A DNA stretch of 64,000 bases. Origin: Pantoea sp. 18069 (GTDB lineage Bacteria; Pseudomonadota; Gammaproteobacteria; Burkholderiales; Burkholderiaceae_C). Under the pieces are notes generated by a model. That model searched no databases. It was not told the DNA's origin and worked only from the letters and a program-made list of their open reading frames with translations. Location of the stretch: NCBI RefSeq assembly GCF_902706035.1, contig NZ_CACSJA010000019.1, forward strand, positions 40,203 through 104,202. Direction: 5' to 3'. Position 1 is the first letter of the stretch; the number at the start of each line of letters is the position of its first letter. The position numbers and the translations under genes are program-made. This document shows positions 10,592-19,640 of this stretch, one piece after another.

Positions 10592-12199
10592 TTACGGTAC
10601 GCGAACTTCCGGCCAGTCGCCCTGCTGCAGCTGTGCACGCAGCACGTTCTTGAGCAGCTTTCCCATCGCGTTGTGGGGCATGCTTTCCACGGCAAACCAA
10701 TGCCGGGGTACGGCATGTTCGGCGAGCTCGGCCCGGCATGCCGCGCGCAGCGCTACCCAGTCCAGCGCCTGGCCTGCGCGCGCCACGACGCAGGCGGCGA
10801 CATCCTCGCCGAGCTTGTCATGCGGCACGGCCACCACGGCCACGTCGGCAACACCCGCGCAGCGATGGAGCACGGCTTCGACCGCGGCGGAAGCGATCTT
10901 CAGGCCACCGCGATTGATCACATCCTTGCGGCGATCGACGTAATGCAGCACGCCTTGCGCATCGAATTGCCCCAGATCGCCCGTCAGCACCCAGCCATCG
11001 ACGAAGGTCTGCGCCGTGGCCTGCGGCTGACGGAAGTAGCCGAGGGCAGCGCTGGGGCCGGCAAACGCTATCTCGCCGACCTCACCCGGCGCCGCATCGC
11101 GCAACGCCACATCCCTGGCGCCTTCTGCCAGCACGCGGATGCTGCAGCCCGGCTGGGGCAGGCCGATGGCGCCGGCCTTGCGCGGCAGCATCCAGGGCGG
11201 CAAGGCCACGCCCGCGGGGCCGGTTTCCGTCATGCCCCAGATATGCACCTGGTCGACATGCGGCCAATGGCGCGAGAATTTGGCGATGACTTCCACGGGC
11301 ATGGGCGCGCCGCCGTAGCCTATGCGCCGCAGGCAAGACAGATCGTGCCCGCCCTGGGCGTAGGCATCGACCAGATAGTGCAGTATCGTCGGCACGCCGT
11401 GGTAGACACTTGTGCATTCGGCAGCGATCAGGGCCAGACGCTGGGCATTGTCCAGACCGTCCTCCTCCAGCACCACGCCCGCACCGTGCACCCAGGCGGA
11501 CATGCAGGCCAGATTCAGCGCCGAGCTGGTATAGAGCGGAAACGCGCCCTGGTAGGTGTCGTCGTCGGTCAGGCCTAGCGCACCGCCCACGGCCGCTCCC
11601 GCATGCAACTGGGATGAATGGGTATGCAGCACCGCCTTGGCGTGCGCCGTGGTGCCCGAAGTGAACAGCAGGCAGCTCGGCTCCTGGGCCGACAGCGGGC
11701 CTGCGGGAAGCTGCGCGACGCCGCCGCTATCTTCGGGCTCTGGCCAGGTGTCGACGGCGCCGGGTGCGCCGTCCAGACGCAGCACCCGCGCATCGCCACG
11801 CCCCAGATCGCGCAGGCGCTGCGCAGCGGCCCCATCGGTCACCACGATCCACGCAGGCTCGACCAGGTCGATCGCATGCAGCAGTTCGGGATCGGCGCTG
11901 CGGCAGTTCAGCGGCGCCACCAGCGCGCCCAGGCGCCAGCACGCCAGCGCAGTGAGCACGCCTTCGCGCGCCGCGCGGTTGGGCAGCAGCAGCGCCACCC
12001 GCTGGCCCGGCGCCAGGCCAAGCGCATGCAGCGCGGCCGCGAGTGTGTCCATGCGCCGCACCAGTTGGGCATAGCTGAGCCTATCCCGGTGGCCGCGCCA
12101 CGAAGGCAATGAGGCCGCGAGGCGAAACCGGTAGCGCCTGGCCTGCGCATGCAGCCAGGCAGGAATGGTCTTGCCATGCAGGCGGTGAAACAGGTCCAT
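10592..12199 (-). CDS. Class I adenylate-forming acyl-CoA ligase
   Basis: A 535-residue member of the AMP-binding (ANL) family, expected to activate a carboxylic acid to its CoA thioester through an acyl-AMP. ANL landmarks are TSGTTAHAKAVLHTH (the P-loop, where the usual GxPKG is AHAKA but Lys is kept), WGMTETGPAG, TGDLGQFD, RRKDVINRGG and the C-terminal catalytic Lys in NAMGKLLKNVLR. The start MDLFHRLHG has AAAGGGG 8 bp upstream; an ATG five codons earlier is less well placed. It is the last gene of the long minus-strand operon, 42 bp after the thioesterase. The substrate is unknown. Confidence 0.85.
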   Translation of the reverse strand: MDLFHRLHGKTIPAWLHAQARRYRFRLAASLPSWRGHRDRLSYAQLVRRMDTLAAALHALGLAPGQRVALLLPNRAAREGVLTALACWRLGALVAPLNCRSADPELLHAIDLVEPAWIVVTDGAAAQRLRDLGRGDARVLRLDGAPGAVDTWPEPEDSGGVAQLPAGPLSAQEPSCLLFTSGTTAHAKAVLHTHSSQLHAGAAVGGALGLTDDDTYQGAFPLYTSSALNLACMSAWVHGAGVVLEEDGLDNAQRLALIAAECTSVYHGVPTILHYLVDAYAQGGHDLSCLRRIGYGGAPMPVEVIAKFSRHWPHVDQVHIWGMTETGPAGVALPPWMLPRKAGAIGLPQPGCSIRVLAEGARDVALRDAAPGEVGEIAFAGPSAALGYFRQPQATAQTFVDGWVLTGDLGQFDAQGVLHYVDRRKDVINRGGLKIASAAVEAVLHRCAGVADVAVVAVPHDKLGEDVAACVVARAGQALDWVALRAACRAELAEHAVPRHWFAVESMPHNAMGKLLKNVLRAQLQQGDWPEVRVP

Positions 12200-12241
12200 C
12201 GCATCCCCTTTCAAGTGGTCTGTGGCCGGTGGCCGGTGGCT

Positions 12242-12691
12242 TCAGGCCGCAGATTTCAACGGCGCCGCCGACAGCACTCCGCTGGCGCGCAGCACCAGGC
12301 GACCTGCGTCGGCGCGCATCTCGCAATGGCAAAAGCGAATGCGCCCCTGCGCCTTGTCGATGCGCGTGCTCACCACCAGCCACTCGCCCATGCGCGCGCC
12401 GCTGACAAAATCGATGTTCAGGCTGACCGTGCTGAGCAGGATGGCCGGCGCTTCTTCATGGCCTTCTCCCAGCAGATTGAAGCCCAGCGCATAGTCGACC
12501 AGCGTGGCCAGCATGCCGCCATGCACACCACCGAAGCGGTTCGCATGCTGCGGGCCCGCGCGGCAGCCTATGTCCCAGGTGCCGTCGCCCGCGTCGCGCG
12601 CGTGGATCGGCCCGACGGTCTCCATGAACGCTTCGCCGCGCACTTCGCGAAAGCCCGGCGGCACCGTCGAAGCAATGCTTGCTATGTGCAT
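12242..12691 (-). CDS. PaaI-type hotdog thioesterase
   Basis: A 149-residue single hotdog-fold protein. The helix/loop NRFGGVHGGMLATLVDYALG is typical of PaaI/YdiI-type acyl-CoA thioesterases and is followed by the strand LSTVSLNIDFVSGARMGEWL. In this operon it would recycle CoA by hydrolysing stalled or dead-end acyl-CoA intermediates. It starts 6 bp after the reductase stop, so the two are tightly linked. Confidence 0.85.
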   Translation of the reverse strand: MHIASIASTVPPGFREVRGEAFMETVGPIHARDAGDGTWDIGCRAGPQHANRFGGVHGGMLATLVDYALGFNLLGEGHEEAPAILLSTVSLNIDFVSGARMGEWLVVSTRIDKAQGRIRFCHCEMRADAGRLVLRASGVLSAAPLKSAA

Positions 12692-12697
12692 AGGCGG

Positions 12698-13849
12698 CTA
12701 CCGCTGTGCCGCAGCGGCACCATCGAGCTGCTGCAGAATGGCCGCACGTTTTTCCAGCCACCAGCCATACTGCGGCGGCCATTGCGCAAACCCGGGCTGC
12801 ACCAGCGCCTGGCGCGCATGCAGGGGCCAGTTGGGGTTGTTCAGCAGCTCGCGCCCCAGCGCGACCACGTCGGCCTGGCCCGAGCGCACGATGTCCTCGG
12901 CCTGCTGCGGCGTGAGTATCAGGCCCACGGCCATCGAGGCGATGCCGGCCTGCGCCCGAACGGCCTGGGCAAACGGCACCTGGAAACCAAGCCTGCGGGG
13001 AATGCGGCTGCCGGCCGTCGCCAGCCCGGCAATGCCGCCCGAGGAACAGTCGACCAGGTCCACGCCTTCGGCCTTCGCGGCGCGCGCCAGCGCCAACGTA
13101 TCGTCGAGCGTTCGGCCACCTTCAGCGCCATCCACGGCCGACACACGCAGCCACAGCGGGCGCTCCTGCGGCCACGCTGCGCGCACGCGGCGCAGCACCG
13201 CCAAAGGAAAAGCCATGCGTCGCCGGGCGTCACCGCCCCAGGCGTCATCGCGCAGGTTCGACAGGGGCGAAAGAAACTGGTGCAGCAGATAGCCATGGGC
13301 CGCATGCACTTCGAGCACCTGCACACCGGCCTGTGCGGCGCGCGCGGCCGTGGTTTCGAACTGCTGCAAAAGCTGCGCGATGCCCGCTTCGTCCAGCGCG
13401 CCGGGCACGGCGTCCTCGGGCGACATCGGCACCGCCGAAGGCGCTAGCGTGGGCCAGGGGAGTTCGCCCCTGGCCGCCTCTTTCTCGCCCAGACGCCCAT
13501 AACCTTCCCAGGGCCGCTGCAGCGACGCCTTGCGCCCCGCATGGCCGATCTGCAGCGCCGGCACGGCGCCCTGGGCCGCGATGAAGGCCACGATGCGCGC
13601 CAGCGGTGCGATCTGCGCATCGTTCCACAGGCCGAGATCACCATGGGTGCCGCGCCCTTCGGGGCTCACCGCCGCAGTCTCTATCATCACCAGCCCTGCG
13701 CCGCCCTGCGCCAGTTTGCCGAACGTGACCAGATGCCAGTCATTGGCCATGCCATCCACGGCCGAGTACTGGCTCATCGGGCTGGCGGCAATCCGGTTGC
13801 GCAGCGAGATGCCGCGCTGGGTCAGCGGGGAAAACAGTGCGCTGCTCAT
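12698..13849 (-). CDS. Old-yellow-enzyme-like flavin oxidoreductase (YqjM/NamA type)
   Basis: A 383-residue TIM-barrel FMN protein. The start MSSALFSPLTQRGISLRNRI has GGGAGG upstream; a 13-residue longer frame is not needed. The active-site segment HAAHGYLLHQFLSP, NRIAASPMSQYSA and the FMN-phosphate region ADVVALGRELLNNPNWPL are present, matching the NADPH dehydrogenase/xenobiotic reductase branch. It should reduce an activated C=C bond, possibly an enoyl or dienoyl-CoA-like intermediate. Its ATG overlaps the stop of the upstream ligase by 4 bp. Confidence 0.88.
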   Translation of the reverse strand: MSSALFSPLTQRGISLRNRIAASPMSQYSAVDGMANDWHLVTFGKLAQGGAGLVMIETAAVSPEGRGTHGDLGLWNDAQIAPLARIVAFIAAQGAVPALQIGHAGRKASLQRPWEGYGRLGEKEAARGELPWPTLAPSAVPMSPEDAVPGALDEAGIAQLLQQFETTAARAAQAGVQVLEVHAAHGYLLHQFLSPLSNLRDDAWGGDARRRMAFPLAVLRRVRAAWPQERPLWLRVSAVDGAEGGRTLDDTLALARAAKAEGVDLVDCSSGGIAGLATAGSRIPRRLGFQVPFAQAVRAQAGIASMAVGLILTPQQAEDIVRSGQADVVALGRELLNNPNWPLHARQALVQPGFAQWPPQYGWWLEKRAAILQQLDGAAAAQR

Positions 13850-15510
13850 GCAACCTCCCTGCCGCAGGCGACGGGCTCTGCGGCCCAAGCCTGCAGCAGC
13901 TGCGCGCGCAGCACATGCTTGAGGATCTTGCCCGAAGCCGTCTTGGGCATGGCGTCGACCAGCACCAGCTTTTCCGGGAATTTCTGGCGCGCGAGCCGCC
14001 GCGATTCGAGATAGGCGCTCATGCCCGCGAAATCCATGGCAGCATCCGGCCTGAGCACCACATAGGCACAGGGAGTCTCCCCGAGCCGTGCATGCGGCAT
14101 CGCGACGACGGCGGCCTCGAGCACATCGGGATGGGCATGCAGCACATCCTCGATTTCCTTGGGGCTGAGGTTCTCGCCACCGCGAATGATCAGATCCTTC
14201 TTGCGGCCGGTCACCGTGATGAAGCCGTCGGCCGACAGCGTTCCGAGATCGCCGGTCAGAAAATAGCCCTCGGCATTGAACGCATCACGGGTATCTTGCT
14301 CACGCGAATAGCCGAGCATCACTTCGGGCCCACGCACCACGATCTCGCCCTGCGCGCCCGCAGGCAGGGGTGCGCCGGTGACCGGGTCGACAATGCGCAC
14401 TTCGTTGTTCCAGACCTTGCCATCGGTGACTGCGCCCTTTTCCTGGTCTTGCGGCCCGTCGATGCCCAGCGTCACCGTGGGCGATTCGCTGCTGCCATAG
14501 ACCCGGCAGACAAGGCACTGCGGCATGGCCGCAGCAGCGCGGCGCACCAGGTCCGGCGGCACGGGGGCGCCGCCACTCGCGAACAGCCGAAAGCCACCCA
14601 GACTGCGGCCGCTGGACTCGACCGCCGCGGTCAGTTCCGCGAGGAACGGGGTTGCGCCCACGGTCATGGTCGCCTGTTCCTGCACGATCAGGTCCATCGC
14701 CTGGTGCGCATCCCAGCGGTCCATCAGCACCACCTTGATGCCTGCGTGGAACATCATTTCCAGCGCGTAGCTGTAGCCGGTGATATGGGTCACGGGCGAC
14801 GGCATGAGGAACACGTCCTGCGCACCGATGCGCCAGAAATCGACGACGGCCTGCAGTTCACTGAGCATGGTGTTCGCGCTGTGCAGCACCCCCTTGGGCC
14901 GGCCCGTGGTGCCGCTGGTGTAGAGCACCAGCTTGAGCGCGTCGGCATCGCGCGGCGGGTCCTGCCAGGGCGCGCTGTCGCGGCCCAGGGTTTCAAACGT
15001 CTTTGCCGTGCCCGCTCCCTCGCCGCGCACGGTCAGCACCTGAAGATTCGCCAGCTCGGGCAGTTGCGCGCGCAATCGCCCGAGCATTTCGAGGTAGTCG
15101 ATGCTGCGGAACTGGTCCGGAACGATCACCACCTTTGCCCGGCAGTCGGCGAGGATGGCGCCGACTTCGGCGTCGCGGTAGATCGGCACGATGGGATTGA
15201 TTGCCCAGCCACCCAGGCTTGCCGCCAGATTGATCACGGCCGTTTCCCACCAGTTGGGCAACTGGAAACTGATCACATCCCCGGGCTGCAGGCCCAGGTC
15301 ACGCAGGCCCGCGGCGACGCGCCGCGCATGCGCCCAGACCTGGGCAAAGCTCAGCCGGTGCGCGCCGTCCACGACCGCCGTGCGCTGCGGGAACTGCTGC
15401 ACGCAGTGCTGCGCCTTGTCGGCCGTGGTCAATCCGGCCCATAGGCCGCGCGCCTTGTAGTCGCGAGCCGCGGGGCTGTCGGTTCTCTTTTTCCACTCTG
15501 CGGGGGTCAT
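13846..15510 (-). CDS. Acyl-CoA ligase (cyclohexanecarboxylate-CoA ligase-like)
   Basis: A 554-residue ANL-family ligase with a full P-loop (YTSGTTGRPKGVLHS), YGSSESPTV, TGDLGTLSADG, GRKKDLIIRGGENL and the C-terminal Lys of TASGKILKHVLR. The N-terminus (MTPAEWKKRTDSPAARDYKA) resembles proteins usually annotated as cyclohexanecarboxylate-CoA or short-chain acyl-CoA ligases. The ATG at 15510 follows GAGGAGAC. It comes directly after the TetR gene and likely performs the first, activating step of the pathway. The exact substrate is inferred only. Confidence 0.85.
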   Translation of the reverse strand: MTPAEWKKRTDSPAARDYKARGLWAGLTTADKAQHCVQQFPQRTAVVDGAHRLSFAQVWAHARRVAAGLRDLGLQPGDVISFQLPNWWETAVINLAASLGGWAINPIVPIYRDAEVGAILADCRAKVVIVPDQFRSIDYLEMLGRLRAQLPELANLQVLTVRGEGAGTAKTFETLGRDSAPWQDPPRDADALKLVLYTSGTTGRPKGVLHSANTMLSELQAVVDFWRIGAQDVFLMPSPVTHITGYSYALEMMFHAGIKVVLMDRWDAHQAMDLIVQEQATMTVGATPFLAELTAAVESSGRSLGGFRLFASGGAPVPPDLVRRAAAAMPQCLVCRVYGSSESPTVTLGIDGPQDQEKGAVTDGKVWNNEVRIVDPVTGAPLPAGAQGEIVVRGPEVMLGYSREQDTRDAFNAEGYFLTGDLGTLSADGFITVTGRKKDLIIRGGENLSPKEIEDVLHAHPDVLEAAVVAMPHARLGETPCAYVVLRPDAAMDFAGMSAYLESRRLARQKFPEKLVLVDAMPKTASGKILKHVLRAQLLQAWAAEPVACGREVA

Positions 15511-15558
15511 TGTCTTGTCTCCTCTCACTGATCACGCGATCGGGCCGGGCACCGGGCT

Positions 15559-16215
15559 TCAGTTCACGCCACCACGCACCACTTTCATGTACGTTTGCAC
15601 CACCCAGTCGGGCAGCTTCTTGAGGCTCTTTCCCTTGATGTGGCACAGATAGAGATAGCTGCGCGCGGCCTGCAGAAGGTAGGCCAGCGTCTCGAGTTCC
15701 TGCGGCTCGAAATTGCGGATATCGCCCTGGTCGATGCTGCGCTGCAACGATTTGACGTGGCGCTCGGCCAGCAGCTTCATGTGGGCGGCATGGGCGACGG
15801 GTGCGGCGACTTCGGCTTCGTTGAGCACGCGAAAGAAACCGGGGTTCAGCCGCAGGTACTCGAAGAAAGCGCGAAAGCCCTGCTCTTCCACGGCGTAGAA
15901 ACTGCCCGCGCCCTTGACCTTGCGGCCGATGAAATGGACCATGTCCAGGCCGACATGGGGCAGCAGCACATCGAACAGCGCCTGGCGCGACTCGAAGTAC
16001 AGATAGAACGTGCCCTGGGCGATATCGGCGGACTCGGTGATGCGGCCGATCGACGCTTCCGCATAACCGTGTTCGCCCACCACCTTGGCGGCGGCCGCGA
16101 GGATCTTCAGGCGCAGGGACTCTGCCCGCTCCTGGCGGGTGCTGCGGCGCGCGATCGGCGCCTTGGCAACGGCCTTGGTGGCGGCCTTAGGGAGTTTCGG
16201 TTCGACGAGATTCAT
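15559..16215 (-). CDS. TetR/AcrR family regulator
   Basis: A 218-residue repressor-like protein. A basic N-terminal tail is followed by the TetR helix-turn-helix at about 33-75 (IGRITESADIAQGTFYLYF) and a ligand-binding domain. It lies inside the operon, between the last transporter gene (24-bp gap) and the acyl-CoA ligase (48-bp gap), so it is probably autoregulated. Acyl-CoA-responsive TetR proteins often sit in such clusters. The palindrome at 24951-24977 is a candidate operator; this link is inference. Confidence 0.88.
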   Translation of the reverse strand: MNLVEPKLPKAATKAVAKAPIARRSTRQERAESLRLKILAAAAKVVGEHGYAEASIGRITESADIAQGTFYLYFESRQALFDVLLPHVGLDMVHFIGRKVKGAGSFYAVEEQGFRAFFEYLRLNPGFFRVLNEAEVAAPVAHAAHMKLLAERHVKSLQRSIDQGDIRNFEPQELETLAYLLQAARSYLYLCHIKGKSLKKLPDWVVQTYMKVVRGGVN

Positions 16216-16239
16216 GCAAAGAGGGTTCCATCGGGTTGA

Positions 16240-16944
16240 TCAGATGGCCAGGTACTTCTCGGCGATCTCGGGCTGGGCGTCGTACTCCGCCCATGTGCCG
16301 CCGAACACCACCTGGCCCGTATCCATCACATACACATAATCGCTGCAGTAGCGCGCGAACCAGACATTTTGCTCCGCCACCAGCAGCGCAATGCCCTGCT
16401 GGGCGCAGGCCTCGCGGATCTGCTCGGCCATCTGCGCGACGATCAGCGGCGCCACGCCTTCGGTGGGTTCGTCGAGCAGCAGGTATTGCGGCTTGGCCAC
16501 CATGCCGCGCGCCACGGCCAGGATCTGCTGCTGCCCGCCGCTGAGCTGGGTGCCCTTGCGGTCCAGCAGGTCCTTGAGCAGCGGAAACAGCGCGCAGCTT
16601 TGCGCCACGCTCAGCGGGGCGTGCCCAGGCCGCACGCCGTGCGCAGCGATCTCGAGATTTTCCGCCACGCTCAGATGCGGGAAGATGCGCCGGTCTTCGG
16701 GCACGAACGCCAGCCCGGCGCGAATGCGCTCATGGGTAGGCCGCTTCGCCAGCGGCTGCCCATGCAGGCAGACCTCGCCCCTGACCGACGGCCCGCCGCC
16801 GACCACGCTTTTCATCATGGTGCTCTTGCCCGCGCCGTTGCGGCCCAGCACCGCGACACCCTGCCGTGGCCTGACCCGCAGGCTGACGTCGTTCAAGGCC
16901 AGGCAATCGCCGTAATAGGCGCTCACTTTTTTGAGTTCCAGCAT
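16240..16944 (-). CDS. LIV-type ABC transporter ATP-binding protein (LivF-like)
   Basis: A 234-residue ATPase with Walker A GRNGAGKST (34-42), signature LSGGQQQILAVARG, Walker B YLLLDEPTEG and switch His replaced by Gln in VAEQNVWFARY, as is usual for LivF. The start MLELKKVSAYYG lies one base after the stop of the LivG-like gene. It pairs with the LivG-like ATPase to power import of the compound captured by the binding protein encoded at 19641. Confidence 0.92.
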   Translation of the reverse strand: MLELKKVSAYYGDCLALNDVSLRVRPRQGVAVLGRNGAGKSTMMKSVVGGGPSVRGEVCLHGQPLAKRPTHERIRAGLAFVPEDRRIFPHLSVAENLEIAAHGVRPGHAPLSVAQSCALFPLLKDLLDRKGTQLSGGQQQILAVARGMVAKPQYLLLDEPTEGVAPLIVAQMAEQIREACAQQGIALLVAEQNVWFARYCSDYVYVMDTGQVVFGGTWAEYDAQPEIAEKYLAI

Positions 16945-16945
16945 G

Positions 16946-17722
16946 TCAATGTCCCAGATAGACTTCGCGCACCAGCGGCGAGGCCTTGACTTCATCGGGT
17001 GTGCCGCTGGCAATCACTTCGCCGTAATTGAGCACGGTCACATGGTCGGCGAGCGCGAACACGACGCTCATGTCATGCTCGGTCAGCAGGATGGACATAT
17101 TGAGTTCCTGCGCGATGCGCTTGAGCAGTTCGACCGCGGCCTGCCGGTCACCGGGCGACATGCCGGCCATGGGTTCGTCGAGCAGCAGCATCCGCGGCTT
17201 GAGCGCCAGCGTCATGGCCAGCTCCAGCCGCTTGCGCTCGCCATAGGCGAGCACGCCGGCCTGCTCGCGCACGCGGTGCGCAAGACCGACCGTGGCGAGA
17301 ATTTCCACGGCTTCGTCCTGCACGCCGGAATCCAGCGGCACCTTGAAGCTGCGCCAGAAGCGCCGGTCGCGGCCCGCATTGCGGCTTTCGATGGCGATGG
17401 CCATGTTGGCCATGACATCGTCTTCGGCGAACACCCGCGCCACCTGGAACGTGCGCCCTATGCCCTGGCGAACGCGCGCATGGCCGGGCACGCGGCTCAC
17501 ATCGCGGCCCTCGAGATGCACCGCGCCCGCGTTCGCGAAGACTTCGCCGCTGAGCACCTTGAACAAGGTGGTCTTGCCCGCCCCGTTGGGGCCGATGACG
17601 GCGTGCGTGGTGCCGGCCACGACGTCGAGCGAGACGTCCTTGAGCACCTTGATCTCGCCGTAATTCTTGTAGACGGCCCGGGCCTGCAGCGCCGGTATGG
17701 CGGTGGCTGTAGTCATGTTCAT
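16946..17722 (-). CDS. LIV-type ABC transporter ATP-binding protein (LivG-like)
   Basis: A 258-residue ATPase with Walker A GPNGAGKTT (44-52), the LivG-type signature LAYGERKRLELA in place of LSGGQ, and Walker B MLLLDEPMAG. The MNMTTATAIP start is supported by AAGGAG. It overlaps the permease gene at 17719 by 4 bp (ATGA). A longer open frame through the permease gene is an out-of-frame artefact. Confidence 0.92.
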   Translation of the reverse strand: MNMTTATAIPALQARAVYKNYGEIKVLKDVSLDVVAGTTHAVIGPNGAGKTTLFKVLSGEVFANAGAVHLEGRDVSRVPGHARVRQGIGRTFQVARVFAEDDVMANMAIAIESRNAGRDRRFWRSFKVPLDSGVQDEAVEILATVGLAHRVREQAGVLAYGERKRLELAMTLALKPRMLLLDEPMAGMSPGDRQAAVELLKRIAQELNMSILLTEHDMSVVFALADHVTVLNYGEVIASGTPDEVKASPLVREVYLGH

Positions 17723-18753
17723 GGGCGCACTCCTTGGACTTCGGCATTCAGGGCCGGCGCGGCGTGGCGCGCCGATGGCTTGCACAGCAGGTCGCGGATG
17801 CGGACCACGCCACCGGCGAGCCCGCCGGGGAAGACCAGCACCACCAGCAGCAGCGTGCAGCCGATCACCACTTCCGACAGCCCGAGGATGTTTCGCGTCG
17901 AATACTCGAGCCCGAGGAACACCAGCACACCCGCGACCGGCCCCCAGAAAATAGCCGTGCCGCCGAGCAGACAGAACAGGATGGGCAGCGCCGAGAAGCT
18001 CCAGTGGGCCACCTCGGGCGTGAGCAGCTGGGCCAGCGGCGCATACATCGCACCCGCAAAGCCTGCGCCTATGCCGCTGAGCGCGAACGCCGAGAGCCGC
18101 GCGCGGTGGATGTTCAGACCGAGGAAGGCCGCACGATCGGGCTCCTGGCGTATCGCCGCCAGTTGCCGGCCGAAGCCGCTGTGCCAGACCACCCAGGCGC
18201 CGAGCACCAGCACACAGGACACGGCCAGGATGAAATGGAACATGTTCTGGCCTTGCCCCAGGTCGATCGGCATCATGCCGGGCAACTCGAGCGTCGGGCG
18301 CTTGATGCCGGTGAGCCCGTCCTCGCGCCCGAACCATTCGGACTTGGCGATCACGATATGCAGCAGCTCGGCAAAGGCCAGCGTCAGGATCGCGAAGTAG
18401 TTGCCGCTCGCGCGGCGCAGCGCCAGCAGCGCGATCAACACCGCGAGCAGCCCGCCCGCGAGCCCGCCGGCGGCGAGCACCGTGAAGATGGACACGCCCT
18501 CCCAGTTGCGCAGCAGCAGGCCCGACGCGTAGGCGCCGCAGGCGAAGTAGGCCGCGTGGCCGAAGCTCACCATGCCGCAGAGCCCGAAGATGGTGTTGAA
18601 GCTCAGCGCGAACACGATGTGCACCAGCGCCACACTGGCGAGAAACACCAGCCCCTTGTCGGCCCAGAAAGGCACGCTGATGAATCCCGCGATCAGCAGC
18701 CCTCCCAGCAGCAGGTCCACGCTCCTGCCACGCGTATCGTTCACTTGGCTCAT
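17719..18753 (-). CDS. LIV-type ABC transporter permease (LivM-like)
   Basis: A 344-residue polytopic inner-membrane protein. It shows the LivM family segment FGLCGMVSFGHAAYFACGAY and about nine hydrophobic helices. It overlaps both neighbouring transporter genes by ATGA junctions, so the permease-permease-ATPase order is translationally coupled. It forms the transmembrane channel together with the product of 18750-19625. Confidence 0.92.
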   Translation of the reverse strand: MSQVNDTRGRSVDLLLGGLLIAGFISVPFWADKGLVFLASVALVHIVFALSFNTIFGLCGMVSFGHAAYFACGAYASGLLLRNWEGVSIFTVLAAGGLAGGLLAVLIALLALRRASGNYFAILTLAFAELLHIVIAKSEWFGREDGLTGIKRPTLELPGMMPIDLGQGQNMFHFILAVSCVLVLGAWVVWHSGFGRQLAAIRQEPDRAAFLGLNIHRARLSAFALSGIGAGFAGAMYAPLAQLLTPEVAHWSFSALPILFCLLGGTAIFWGPVAGVLVFLGLEYSTRNILGLSEVVIGCTLLLVVLVFPGGLAGGVVRIRDLLCKPSARHAAPALNAEVQGVRP

Positions 18754-19625
18754 CGCAGCCCCTTCATCAGACCTTGAGGACGCACCAGCAGGATCACCGC
18801 CAATGCGACAAAGAAGAACAGCCCCGGCACGTCAGGCACGAAGCGGTCACCGAACGAGGTGATCAGCCCCAGCAGGATGGACGCCAGGAAAGCACCGCGG
18901 ATATTGCCCAGCCCGCCGACGATCAGCGCGCCGAACGCCTGGATGATCAGCGCGCTGCCCATTTCGGGCGACAGGCTCTGGTTCACCGAAAGCAGCCCTC
19001 CGGCCAGGCCGGCGAGCGCAAAACCCGCGATCACCGTCCAGATGAACACCGCGTTCACATTGATGCCCACCCAGTTGGACATCGTCGGGTCTATGGCCAC
19101 CGACTGCACGCGCTTGCCGATGCCGGTGCGGTGCAGGAAATAGTCCATCACCAGGAACACCGCCAGCCCGCAGCCGATCACGAACAGGATGAAGCTCGGC
19201 GCGATGAAGCTGCCGAAACGCGCGGCCCCGGCAAGCTCCTCGGGCGGCGCGACGCTCAGCACATCGATGCCCCAGATCAGCTTGACCACGCCCTGGCACA
19301 GGATCAGCAGCGCGTAGGTGGCGATCAGCGAATAGGCTTCGCTCACGCCCTTGAGCCGGCGAAACACCAGCCGCTCCACCACGGCCCCGAGCCCGCCCAC
19401 AACGACGGCGCAAGCAACCGCAATCAACAAAAACACCCAGATCGAGTCGGCCTGCAGATGGTTCCCGATGGTGTAGGACAGGTAGGAGCCGATCATCAGA
19501 AAGCCTCCATGCGAGAAATTCAGCACATGGAGGATTCCGAAGACCAGGGACAACCCGGCCGCCGTGAGGAATACGGTCATTCCCCAGGACAGGCCGTTCA
19601 GCGTGGTAAGAAGCAACTGGTCCAT
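18750..19625 (-). CDS. LIV-type ABC transporter permease (LivH-like)
   Basis: A 291-residue polytopic permease starting MDQLLLTTLNGLSWGMTVFL. The LivH-type segments LVFGILHVLNFSHGGFLMIG and LIVGGLGNIRGAFLASILLG are clear. It lies 15 bp after the binding-protein gene and overlaps the LivM-like gene. Confidence 0.92.
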   Translation of the reverse strand: MDQLLLTTLNGLSWGMTVFLTAAGLSLVFGILHVLNFSHGGFLMIGSYLSYTIGNHLQADSIWVFLLIAVACAVVVGGLGAVVERLVFRRLKGVSEAYSLIATYALLILCQGVVKLIWGIDVLSVAPPEELAGAARFGSFIAPSFILFVIGCGLAVFLVMDYFLHRTGIGKRVQSVAIDPTMSNWVGINVNAVFIWTVIAGFALAGLAGGLLSVNQSLSPEMGSALIIQAFGALIVGGLGNIRGAFLASILLGLITSFGDRFVPDVPGLFFFVALAVILLVRPQGLMKGLR

Positions 19626-19640
19626 GGATGGCGTCCGTTG

